Part shown: positions 1 through 6,629 of the stretch, piece by piece | Layout of the letters: the number at the start of each line of letters is the position of its first letter | How positions within the stretch are numbered: the stretch's first letter is position 1 | NCBI GenBank assembly: GCA_001603415.1 | Contig: LUYY01000028.1 | Coordinates: 1 to 15,039 of the forward strand | Source of the DNA: Bacteroidales bacterium Bact_07 | GTDB taxonomy: Bacteria; Bacteroidota; Bacteroidia; Bacteroidales; Tenuifilaceae | Length of the DNA stretch: 15,039 nt | Direction of reading: 5' to 3' | The notes under the pieces: generated by a model | The model's input: only the letters and a program-made list of their open reading frames with translations | Databases searched by the model: none | Told to the model about the DNA's origin: nothing | Position numbers and translations under genes: made by a program

Positions 1-40
1 TTAAACTATCTAATTAAACGGAGCTTTAAAAACGTAAAGT

Positions 41-3000
41 TTGGATAAGAATATCGCCATTGGACTTGTCGATACACTGGCAGACTTAACCCGCAGGGAC
101 TGGGATGTTGAGCAATGTCGGGAGATTATCCTTAGCTTCATTTCTTCGCCCGATTCTGAGGTAAGTGGACAAGAACTTCTCAAACAGTTTGATAGAATCA
201 TAAACTCAACAAGTTTTTCAAAAGACAAGGCTATTCAAGATAGCGATTTGCCTTGTCAATCGTTTACTGCAGATCAGCGTATTGAATTAGCCATTGCCTT
301 TTACCGTGCGCTTACAAATCACGCCAATGATTTAACCGATAAGCTTTTTACTGCATGGAATGCCATTGGCATACAACCCGATGATGCCATTTGCCTTTAC
401 CTTTTTCTTAGTTTCAGTCAATCGCAGGATAGTTTACAATTACCCAGTAGTTCAGTATATTCTCAAAACGATTTCGAAAGGTGGATATCGAGCAATAGAA
501 ACAGGTTAATACTACTTTACGACGATAAGAATAATATTGATGGGCAGAACATAATAATAGGCGAGAAACGCATAGGAATAGGTGGAGCTATGCTTTTTGC
601 CTATTTCCATAAAATAGGTTGTTACCTGGTGCGGTACGATGGCGACAGAAAAATGACTATTGAAGATGAAAATTTAGCCTCAAACCGCTATTACTGTTTT
701 AAGCCAGGCACTACAATATTGTTAGGTACCGGCGAGCAAATACAATACAACGATATTACCCAAATCAGGTTAATACACTCCGGTGTTCAACCTGTAAAAC
801 TGGTTGTTCAGGGCATTGAGTTTACTTTTCCCGGAAGCAGCCAGGGTATTAAACCATTTAGCACCGTTGAGGAATCGGGGAGGGTAGTGGGCATACTTGG
901 TGGCAGTGGTGTTGGCAAATCCACCCTTCTTAATCTTTTATCGGGCAAGTTAGTTCCCCATAAAGGAAAAGTATTAATTAACGGATACGATGTGCACAAC
1001 GAGCCCCACAAGCTGATGGGTGTAATAGGTTTTGTACCGCAGGACGACTTGCTTATTGAGAACCTAACCGTTTACCAGAACATGCTCTTTAACGCACGTT
1101 TATGCTTTGGCAATTATAGCCGGAAACAGGTGCGGGAGCTTGTAGATTCTACCCTAAAAAGTTTGGATTTATGGGAAATTCGAAACCTGAGGGTAGGGAA
1201 TGCCCTTGATAAGGTAATAAGCGGGGGTCAGCGCAAAAGGCTAAATATTGGTCTTGAACTTCTCCGTGAGCCAGCAGTTCTTTTCCTCGATGAACCCACA
1301 AGTGGCCTTTCGTCAAACGATTCGGTTATGGTATTAGGCTTGCTCCGCAACCTTGCCGATGCCGGAAAGCTGATAGTGGTAAATATCCACCAGCCTTCCG
1401 AAAGGCTTTTCAGGATGTTCGATAGACTTTGGGTTTTGGATAAGGGTGGCTATCCTGTTTATGTGGGCAACCCAACCGAAGCCATAACCTACTTCAGGGA
1501 TAAGTCGGTTAAGGTTGGTCATTTGGTAGTTTCGCAGGCTCAAAAGAAAAGGGTAAACCCTGAGGATATACTCGATATCATTGAGCAGCGGCAGGTTGAT
1601 AGGAGCGGATTATACACCATTAACCGCAAGGTATCGCCCGAGGAGTGGTATAGGCTTTACTGCGAATCGATACAGCCCAAAGTGTTTGAGGTTGAGGGTA
1701 AAACGCCCTTACCCCAAAGTAAATTCCAATTACCCGATGTGGTGAAGCAGCTGAAAGTATTCAGCAAGCGAAACCTATTGGCTAAGCTGGCAAACAGACA
1801 ATACATGCTGCTCAATATACTTGAGCCAATAGTTTTAGGACTTATACTTTCGTTTTTCATAAAGTACTCGCCGGGTAACGAGTATATTTTTGCGGCTAAC
1901 CGCAATATCCCTGCATTCATTTTTATGAGCGTTATTGTATCGCTGTTTTTAGGGTTGAGCGTTAGCGCCGAGGAAATCATTGGCGACCGCCGAATACTTG
2001 AACGCGAGTCGTTTCTCAGCTTAAGCCGGTTCAGCTACATCAACTCAAAAGTTCTTTACCTGTTTGGATTATCGGCTCTGCAAATGCTTCTGTTTGTTGG
2101 TGTAAGTGTAACAATAATCGGCATAAAGGGTTTAACCCTAAAGTACTGGTTGGTTCTTTTCAGCTCGGCATGTTTTGCAAACATGCTCGGACTAATTATC
2201 AGCTCGGTGATGAAATCGGTTGTAGCCATATACATTACCATTCCGCTTTTGCTTGTTCCGCAAATCCTTTTGAGCGGCACGGTGGTTGATTTCGATAACC
2301 TAAACTCGTCGCTTACTCGCAGGGTATATGTTCCGGTTATAGGTGATATCATGACATCGCGCTGGGCTTACGAGGCGCTTGCGGTAACGCAGTTCATGGA
2401 CAACCGCTACGAGAAAAATATTTTTGATGCCGAAATGCAGCTGAGCCGTGCAGCTTTTCGAGCGTCGTTTCTGATACCCCGCTTGCAGGTTAAGCTGGAG
2501 GAGTGTCTAAGGCTCGATGGTTTAGAGGAGGATAGGAGTACTGATATATCGCGACACTTACGCTTTATTGCCAATGAGATTGAGCATCTTGCTCAAACCG
2601 ATGATGTGCCCCAGTTTGAGTTACTTGAGGATCTTAAAAAGGGGCAGCTATACGATCAACTGGCATTTGAGCTGAACGGCTACCTGCTTTATATCAAAAA
2701 GCTGTTTCAGGAGCAACAGCGATTTGCCACTGCTAAACGCGATAGCGTTTATGTTGCGTTAAAGGGCAAGCTTGGCGACGAGGGGGTTTACCGCTTAAAG
2801 CTTAATAACCATAACAATGCCTTAGCCGAATGGGTTTTACGTAGCAATGAGGTAACCAAATACCTTGAAACGGAAAACAGGCTGATTCAAAAGGCCGAAC
2901 CCATATACATGCTACCCGACCATCCTTTTGGCCGCGCACATCTGTATGCACCCTATAAGCTCTTCAACGGTCAGTATATCAAAACCATATGGTTCAATAT

Positions 3001-3115
3001 TATTGCTATTTGGATTTTCACCATTTTTCTATACACCCTGTTAAATCTTATCAATAATAAAAAAACCGGCAAGGTGCCGGTTTTATGGGGATTTTTCAAA
3101 AAGGTTACTCGGTAA
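41..3115 (+). CDS. ABCG-type ABC half-transporter (ATPase fused to ABC-2 permease) with extra N-terminal and loop domains
   Basis: Predicted inner-membrane ABC transporter of 1024 residues; substrate unknown. The nucleotide-binding domain is complete: Walker A GGSGVGKST at 287-295, Q-loop glutamine near 334, signature ISGGQRKR at 393-400, Walker B plus catalytic Glu (VLFLDEPTSGL) at 413-423, and H-loop His450. The ATPase precedes the membrane part, as in the ABCG/White group. Six hydrophobic segments fit the permease: about 588-606, 624-642, 671-693, 702-722, 725-747 and 981-1004. Two parts are unusual. About 260 residues before the ATPase match no domain I can name. A helical, charged loop of about 235 residues separates segments 5 and 6 and should face the periplasm if the ABCG topology holds. 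The start is TTG: an in-frame TAA lies at 35-37 and no Met occurs before about residue 183. The 3' end overlaps the convergent gene and encodes a terminator hairpin. Family is certain, function is not. Confidence 0.9.
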   Translation: MDKNIAIGLVDTLADLTRRDWDVEQCREIILSFISSPDSEVSGQELLKQFDRIINSTSFSKDKAIQDSDLPCQSFTADQRIELAIAFYRALTNHANDLTDKLFTAWNAIGIQPDDAICLYLFLSFSQSQDSLQLPSSSVYSQNDFERWISSNRNRLILLYDDKNNIDGQNIIIGEKRIGIGGAMLFAYFHKIGCYLVRYDGDRKMTIEDENLASNRYYCFKPGTTILLGTGEQIQYNDITQIRLIHSGVQPVKLVVQGIEFTFPGSSQGIKPFSTVEESGRVVGILGGSGVGKSTLLNLLSGKLVPHKGKVLINGYDVHNEPHKLMGVIGFVPQDDLLIENLTVYQNMLFNARLCFGNYSRKQVRELVDSTLKSLDLWEIRNLRVGNALDKVISGGQRKRLNIGLELLREPAVLFLDEPTSGLSSNDSVMVLGLLRNLADAGKLIVVNIHQPSERLFRMFDRLWVLDKGGYPVYVGNPTEAITYFRDKSVKVGHLVVSQAQKKRVNPEDILDIIEQRQVDRSGLYTINRKVSPEEWYRLYCESIQPKVFEVEGKTPLPQSKFQLPDVVKQLKVFSKRNLLAKLANRQYMLLNILEPIVLGLILSFFIKYSPGNEYIFAANRNIPAFIFMSVIVSLFLGLSVSAEEIIGDRRILERESFLSLSRFSYINSKVLYLFGLSALQMLLFVGVSVTIIGIKGLTLKYWLVLFSSACFANMLGLIISSVMKSVVAIYITIPLLLVPQILLSGTVVDFDNLNSSLTRRVYVPVIGDIMTSRWAYEALAVTQFMDNRYEKNIFDAEMQLSRAAFRASFLIPRLQVKLEECLRLDGLEEDRSTDISRHLRFIANEIEHLAQTDDVPQFELLEDLKKGQLYDQLAFELNGYLLYIKKLFQEQQRFATAKRDSVYVALKGKLGDEGVYRLKLNNHNNALAEWVLRSNEVTKYLETENRLIQKAEPIYMLPDHPFGRAHLYAPYKLFNGQYIKTIWFNIIAIWIFTIFLYTLLNLINNKKTGKVPVLWGFFKKVTR
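3057..3084 (-). terminator. Intrinsic terminator for the Yip1-family gene, embedded in the ABC transporter coding sequence
   Basis: A perfect 10-bp inverted repeat, AAAACCGGCA (3062-3071) and TGCCGGTTTT (3075-3084), encloses a 3-nt loop. Read on the minus strand, the stem runs into TTTTTTTATTATT, a good U-tract, 20 bp after the stop of the minus-strand gene. On the plus strand the hairpin is followed only by TTTTATGGGG, so it would be a weaker terminator there, and it lies before the stop codon at 3113-3115. Confidence 0.8.
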
Positions 3116-4229
3116 CTGTTTTGTTTTCAAGCTCCTTAACCGAATCCCAGTTGTTGAATACAACAATTAAATCCGATTCAGTAAGTTTGCCGCTGGTGAT
3201 TGACTGTATGGCAGCATTTTTAAGCATCTCATCAACCTTGAAGTCTCCCGCTGCTTTTTTCTCTTTTTCAGTGGCGTTAAGCAATTGTTCCATGGCATTT
3301 AAACTCGACACCGCTGTTATACCGGAAATAACTACAGTATAATCGTTGGTATACTCTGTCATATCGGTGTAACCATACTCCTTAATCAGAGCTATTATCT
3401 TGTCGTTGTCGATGTCGTTTTCGTACTCGTCGAGTTCTTGGGTTAATTTTAATAACCTATCAAGTTTTTCCTTGGTAATAACGCCGTTACCAGTTGAAAG
3501 GTGAACCCTAACAAGCTCCAGGGCTTTACTTGGGAACTTATCGGGTTTTTCGTTGTTATAGTAATTGTAATCGGCGTTTTGTTCGTTGCCCTCTTTATTG
3601 CCATAAGCCTCTTCAAACCGTGATAAATCGCTGGTAAGATTTCTGGCAGCTCGCCGGCTAAAGAAACCTATAACTTGAGCAAGCACTAAAAGTGCTATTA
3701 AAACATACATGATAATACGTGCTGTTTCCTCTTTGCCTTTTAGGGTTTTAGTAAGGGCAAGGTAAAGCAGGTATAAGCCATATAAGTTAATGGCTAACGA
3801 TACTATTACCCCAAGGTAACCGCTTAAAAAGGAAAAAACATTAAGCAGTGAGTTGATGGGCATTAGAACCATTAACGATGCGCTTACCCTTAAGTTAGCT
3901 TCAAAATCGGTATTACCACCACTAATGCTTGAGAGTAATAGAATAATAACCGCACCAATAAACAATCCGATAATGGCGCCAATGATTGTCATTATAAATG
4001 CTCCAACTCCAAATGCGCCGCCAAACGCACCTAAAGTAACTACGCTATCCAAAGCAAAAAACCAAATGGCATTGATTATTGCAGCAACTAAACCGTAAAT
4101 GAGTGCCTTAAGGAGGGGTTCTACCATACCGCCAGCGGTGCTCATCGACTCAAAATATCCCTTGGGATTAATAAGGGTATTCTTTGAATCGGCCATAAAC
4201 TTATTAAAGTCGAAAGCATTCTCGTTCAT
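3105..4229 (-). CDS. Yip1-family integral membrane protein with C-terminal soluble extension
   Basis: A 374-residue protein whose N-terminal half resembles bacterial Yip1-domain proteins: a short amphipathic start, a NPKGYFESM segment at 21-29 typical of the family entry region, then five hydrophobic segments at about 41-60, 64-82, 84-101, 118-160 (probably two helices) and 172-190. After RRAAR at 192-196, roughly 180 charged residues rich in Glu, Lys and Asn form a predicted soluble helical tail that I cannot assign. Bacterial Yip1-family proteins have no well-defined biochemical role, so none is claimed. The gene lies 88 bp downstream of the response regulator on the same strand and might be cotranscribed. 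No Shine-Dalgarno sequence precedes the ATG. It ends 11 bp inside the convergent ABC transporter gene. Confidence 0.75.
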   Translation of the reverse strand: MNENAFDFNKFMADSKNTLINPKGYFESMSTAGGMVEPLLKALIYGLVAAIINAIWFFALDSVVTLGAFGGAFGVGAFIMTIIGAIIGLFIGAVIILLLSSISGGNTDFEANLRVSASLMVLMPINSLLNVFSFLSGYLGVIVSLAINLYGLYLLYLALTKTLKGKEETARIIMYVLIALLVLAQVIGFFSRRAARNLTSDLSRFEEAYGNKEGNEQNADYNYYNNEKPDKFPSKALELVRVHLSTGNGVITKEKLDRLLKLTQELDEYENDIDNDKIIALIKEYGYTDMTEYTNDYTVVISGITAVSSLNAMEQLLNATEKEKKAAGDFKVDEMLKNAAIQSITSGKLTESDLIVVFNNWDSVKELENKTVTE

Positions 4230-4317
4230 AGTTAATAAATTTTAGGGTTCAATAACGAAAGTTCCGTTAAAAAAATGAGAAAGTCAACTTTTAGCGAATA
4301 TTTATCAAATTAGGGTT

Positions 4318-5652
4318 CTAATCGGTATCAATGCCGTACTGCTTGAGTTTGTTGTAGAGTGTTTTCCTGTCGATATTGAGCAGTTTGGCTGCCTTGGTTT
4401 TGTTGTATTTAACCTTTTCCAGCGTTGAAAGAATAAGTTCCTGCTCTGCCTTTTCCTTGGTGTTCTTAAGGTTCTCGGACTTACCGGCTAAGTTCTTAGG
4501 GATAGGTGAGGCAATTTCCGAAGGTAGCGAATCAATAGTTATTGCATTGGATTGTTCAAGAAGAACAGCCCTACGGATGGCATTTTTGAGTTCCCGAAGG
4601 TTTCCGGGCCAGCTGTATTGCATGAGGGCATCGATGGCTTGGGGTGTAAAGTCATGTATGTTTTTTCCCATTTCCCTATTGGCATTTTTCAGGAACCATT
4701 GGGCGTAAACCATTAAATCGTCCTTTCGCTCGGCAAGGGGAGCCACCCTAATGGTAAACTCGTTAAGCCTGTGGTAAAGGTCCTCGCGGAAGGTTCCGCG
4801 GTTCACCATCTCAAGCAGGTCCTCGTTGGTGGCAACAATTATTCGCACATCCACGGGTATCTCCTTGCTGCTGCCAATGCGCTTAATTTTACGCTCCTGA
4901 ATGGCACGGAGCAGGTTAACCTGAACATCATAGGGTAGGTTGCCAATTTCATCGAGGAATAGAGTGCCGCCGTTGGCCACCTCAAACTGGCCAACCTTAT
5001 CGGCAATGGCACCCGTAAATGAACCCTTGATATGGCCAAAGAACTCGCTGGCAGCCAACTCGCGCGGTAAAGCACCGCAGTCGATAGCCACAAAGGGCTT
5101 GCTGCTCCGTTTACTGGCACGGTGTATTTGGCGGGCAACAAATTCCTTGCCTGTACCGCTATCGCCCTGAATAATGACCGATAAATTGGTAGGTGCAACA
5201 ATGTTGATGTAGCGCATAACCTCCTGGCTATACTTGCTTTTGCCCTCAATAAAAGTAAACGAATCGGCGTCGGTTTCGTGTGGTTTACTGTCGGAACCAG
5301 GTAGGGCATTGTTTATGGTAGCAAGTATTTCCTCGGGGTTAACGGGTTTGGTAACATAATCGTATGCGCCCTGCTTTATAGCTTTAACCGCCATGCGGAT
5401 ATCGCCATAGCCGGTCATTACTATTACGATGGTATCGCGGTTTTTACGTTTTGCATCGGTAAGCACATCCATGCCCGATTTTTCGGGAAGGCGAAAATCG
5501 GTAAGCACCACATCGAAGGTTGTGGCCTGAATGGCACGCAGTGCCTCATCGTACGAAAAAGCCTCGGTTACCTTATGCCCATTCCGGCTGAGGAAGGTTT
5601 TAAGCATAAGGCAAAAGGTTGAATCATCGTCAACTACAAGAATTTTAGCCAT
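4318..5652 (-). CDS. Sigma-54-dependent response regulator, NtrC family
   Basis: A 444-residue three-domain transcription activator. Receiver domain (about 1-115): acidic pocket Asp8-Asp10, phosphoacceptor Asp52 in LTDFRLP, Thr80 and Lys102. AAA+ sigma-54 activation domain (about 133-370): Walker A GDSGTGKE at 163-170, sigma-54 contact loop GSFTGA at 210-215 (Ser variant of GAFTGA), Walker B GGTLFLDEIG at 228-237, arginine-finger region REDLYHRL at 289-296, and WPGNLREL at 348-355. A Fis-type helix-turn-helix ends the protein (about 414-441). When phosphorylated by a sensor kinase, such proteins oligomerise and open sigma-54 promoters. Start: MAKILVVDDD is the usual family start and has GGGA 9 nt upstream. 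In-frame ATGs at 5658 and 5667 would add 2 or 5 residues. No partner kinase gene is in the window, and no convincing sigma-54 promoter was found in the intergenic regions. Confidence 0.95.
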   Translation of the reverse strand: MAKILVVDDDSTFCLMLKTFLSRNGHKVTEAFSYDEALRAIQATTFDVVLTDFRLPEKSGMDVLTDAKRKNRDTIVIVMTGYGDIRMAVKAIKQGAYDYVTKPVNPEEILATINNALPGSDSKPHETDADSFTFIEGKSKYSQEVMRYINIVAPTNLSVIIQGDSGTGKEFVARQIHRASKRSSKPFVAIDCGALPRELAASEFFGHIKGSFTGAIADKVGQFEVANGGTLFLDEIGNLPYDVQVNLLRAIQERKIKRIGSSKEIPVDVRIIVATNEDLLEMVNRGTFREDLYHRLNEFTIRVAPLAERKDDLMVYAQWFLKNANREMGKNIHDFTPQAIDALMQYSWPGNLRELKNAIRRAVLLEQSNAITIDSLPSEIASPIPKNLAGKSENLKNTKEKAEQELILSTLEKVKYNKTKAAKLLNIDRKTLYNKLKQYGIDTD

Positions 5653-5719
5653 TTGCATCAGTCCCATTCTTCAGAGCTAAGGTAGAAACTATTTTGCAGA
5701 AATAGAAATTTAGGGGAAA

Positions 5720-5850
5720 AGTGAAAAGTCAAAAAGATGTCCGTGAAGCGGTGAACGTTTGACTTGAGCCGTGAGCCATTTAGCGGTTTTTTGGAGAATA
5801 TCAGGAAGTTAGAGGAAGTTAAAACGTTAAATGTGAACCGTGAGCCGTTA
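5720..5850. repeat. Degenerate intergenic repeat rich in GTGAACCGTGAGCCG and AGTTAGAGGA units
   Basis: First block of the gene-free stretch 5653-6418. It holds related short units: GTGAAAAGT (5721-5729), GAGCCGTGAGCC (5766-5777), GGAAGTTAGAGGAAGTTA (5804-5821) and GTGAACCGTGAGCCGTTAAA (5833-5852). The GTGAAAAGT and AGTTAGAGGA units recur at 8070-8100, so this is an interspersed family rather than unique sequence. No open reading frame is credible here. Confidence 0.55.
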
Positions 5851-5895
5851 AACGAAATCGAACAACAAACAACAATTAACTAAAAACTAACAAGT

Positions 5896-5971
5896 ACCAC
5901 AGGGTTGCTCAGAGTTTTACACAGAGTATCACAGTGTAACTCCGCCCAATCTGGGTCATCTGCGTTCCATT
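5896..5971. repeat. Two adjoining low-complexity intergenic repeat types (ACACAGAGT-type and TCATCTGCGTTCCATT-type)
   Basis: Positions 5896-5940 carry a degenerate CACAG periodicity: ACCACAGGGTTGCTCAGAG, TTTTACACAGAGTATCACAG. Positions 5944-5971 carry GCCCAATCTGGGTCATC followed by TGCGTTCCATT. Both resemble intergenic repeat classes I recall from many bacterial genomes; this recollection has not been checked by search. A small perfect hairpin follows: TGCTCG (5976-5981), loop AACAA, CGAGCA (5987-5992). Confidence 0.4.
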
Positions 5972-6000
5972 AAAGTGCTCGAACAACGAGCAACTTAAAA

Positions 6001-6100
6001 GACCCCTCTAAATCTCCCCTGAAAGGGGAGACTTTGGCTCCGCAATAAAACTAACCAACTGCAATCCCCTCTCCTGAAAGGAGAGGGGCTGGGGTGAGGT
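6001..6100. repeat. Pair of related hairpins of the CCCTGAAAGGG type
   Basis: Two perfect stem-loops share the loop GAA. The first is CTCCCCT (6014-6020) paired with AGGGGAG (6024-6030). The second is CCCCTCTCCT (6066-6075) paired with AGGAGAGGGG (6079-6088). The flanks (ACCCCTCTAAAT before, GCTGGGGTGAGGT after) resemble REP-like palindromic intergenic elements known from Bacteroidota and other phyla. Neither is followed by a U-tract, so they are not simple intrinsic terminators. Confidence 0.65.
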
Positions 6101-6130
6101 CGCTTTCCACGACCAACCAACAACGCTTTT

Positions 6131-6209
6131 TGTCATTCCGAGCAAATGCGAGGAATCTCATTAGGGGTTGAAGCTAAAAAGAGATGCTTCGGCTAAGCTC
6201 AGCATGACA
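6131..6209. repeat. Long imperfect palindrome bounded by TGTCAT and ATGACA
   Basis: A 79-bp element with nested inverted segments: TGTCAT (6131-6136) pairs with ATGACA (6204-6209), GAGC (6140-6143) with GCTC (6197-6200), and GAGGAATCTC (6150-6159) imperfectly with GAGATGCTTC (6181-6190). The unpaired centre is about 21 nt. The TGTCATTCCGAG / CTCAGCATGACA ends match a dispersed palindromic repeat type I recognise from other bacterial genomes. It encodes no protein. Confidence 0.6.
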
Positions 6210-6291
6210 GGAGAGAACAAAACGATATTTTTTCAGACCTGTAATCCCAAAAATCTTTGGCGGATGTAGCTATTTTGCGGTGGGTTATGGT

Positions 6292-6299
6292 TATATTTG
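6292..6299 (+). promoter_or_regulatory. Candidate -7 promoter box of Bacteroidota type for the thiS cluster
   Basis: TATATTTG is a perfect match to the Bacteroidota -7 consensus TAnnTTTG, in the only gap upstream of the plus-strand cluster. The nearest upstream TTTG (6274-6277) is 14 nt away, closer than the usual 19-21 nt for the -33 box, so the promoter is incomplete by consensus. If used, transcription would start near 6306 and leave a leader of about 113 nt. Confidence 0.35.
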
Positions 6300-6314
6300 C
6301 GTGAGGGATACGGA

Positions 6315-6408
6315 GGGTGCAAAGCAGCACAGACACGCCGGCAGGCGTGGCTTGCCGGAGCGAAGCGAAGCCCGGAGTAGCCCGACCCCGTTAGGGGGCA
6401 CGCCCAAA
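6315..6408 (+). repeat. GC-rich structured repeat in the thiS leader
   Basis: This stretch is far more GC-rich than its surroundings. It contains CACGCC (6334-6339) paired with GGCGTG (6344-6349). An alternative, mutually exclusive stem pairs CCGGCA (6338-6343) with TGCCGG (6353-6358). A third hairpin is CCCC (6386-6389), GTTA, GGGG (6394-6397). The wording AGCCCGGAGTAGCCCGACCCC resembles an intergenic repeat I recall from Bacteroidota genomes. It ends about 10 bp before the thiS start codon, so it would lie in the mRNA leader. Confidence 0.5.
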
Positions 6409-6418
6409 TAACTTAAAT

Positions 6419-6628
6419 ATGGATATCACTTTAAATAATTTGCCCGAGCATATCGATACCCATAAGGCGGCTATCACGGTTAATGAGCTGCTGGCCATTA
6501 AGCGTTTCAGCTTTAAAATGCTGGTGGTAAAGGTGAATGGTAAGCTTATTAAGAAGGACGAGTATAGCTCGGCTACTATTAAGGATGGTGATGATGTGCA
6601 GGTTATTCACCTGATTAGTGGAGGTTGA
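6419..6628 (+). CDS. thiS: ThiS-like sulfur carrier protein
   Basis: A 69-residue protein with a beta-grasp ThiS/MoaD-like pattern: VKVNGKLIKKDEY in the middle, DGDDVQVIHLISGG at the end. The terminal Gly68-Gly69 is the hallmark of sulfur carriers: ThiF-type enzymes adenylylate it and it is converted to a thiocarboxylate. In thiazole synthesis for thiamine it donates sulfur to ThiG. Length fits ThiS (about 65-70 residues). No thiG, thiF, thiH or thiC lies nearby, so the gene is separated from the rest of its pathway here. No Shine-Dalgarno sequence precedes the ATG. A MoaD-like or other beta-grasp carrier role cannot be excluded from sequence alone. Confidence 0.85.
   Translation: MDITLNNLPEHIDTHKAAITVNELLAIKRFSFKMLVVKVNGKLIKKDEYSSATIKDGDDVQVIHLISGG
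6620..6624 (+). promoter_or_regulatory. Shine-Dalgarno site overlapping the Gly-Gly codons of thiS
   Basis: GGAGG at 6620-6624 lies 5 nt before the ATG at 6630. It consists of the last two sense codons of thiS (GGA GGT). This supports 6630 rather than the in-frame GTG at 6618 as the start of the downstream gene, and is one of the few clear Shine-Dalgarno sites in the window. Confidence 0.7.
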
Positions 6629-6629
6629 T

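Noticed and set aside
4839..5309. Minus-strand open frame of 156 codons in another frame of the response regulator
   Set aside because: Covers the conserved AAA+ coding region in a different frame; composition is Leu/Arg/Ala-rich and shadow-like.
5705..5733. Promoter for the response regulator (minus strand TTTG at 5733-5730 and TAAATTTC at 5712-5705)
   Set aside because: The -7 box has one mismatch and spacing is 17 nt instead of 19-21; too weak to list as a feature.
6300..6418. TPP riboswitch in the thiS leader (GGAGGGTGC at 6312-6320)
   Set aside because: The rest of the TPP consensus, such as CTGAGA and the ACCTGATCTGG-like core, is absent. The leader is better explained as a GC-rich repeat.
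6618..6629. GTG start giving a 109-residue division protein
   Set aside because: The ATG at 6630 has GGAGG at ideal spacing and avoids overlap with thiS.
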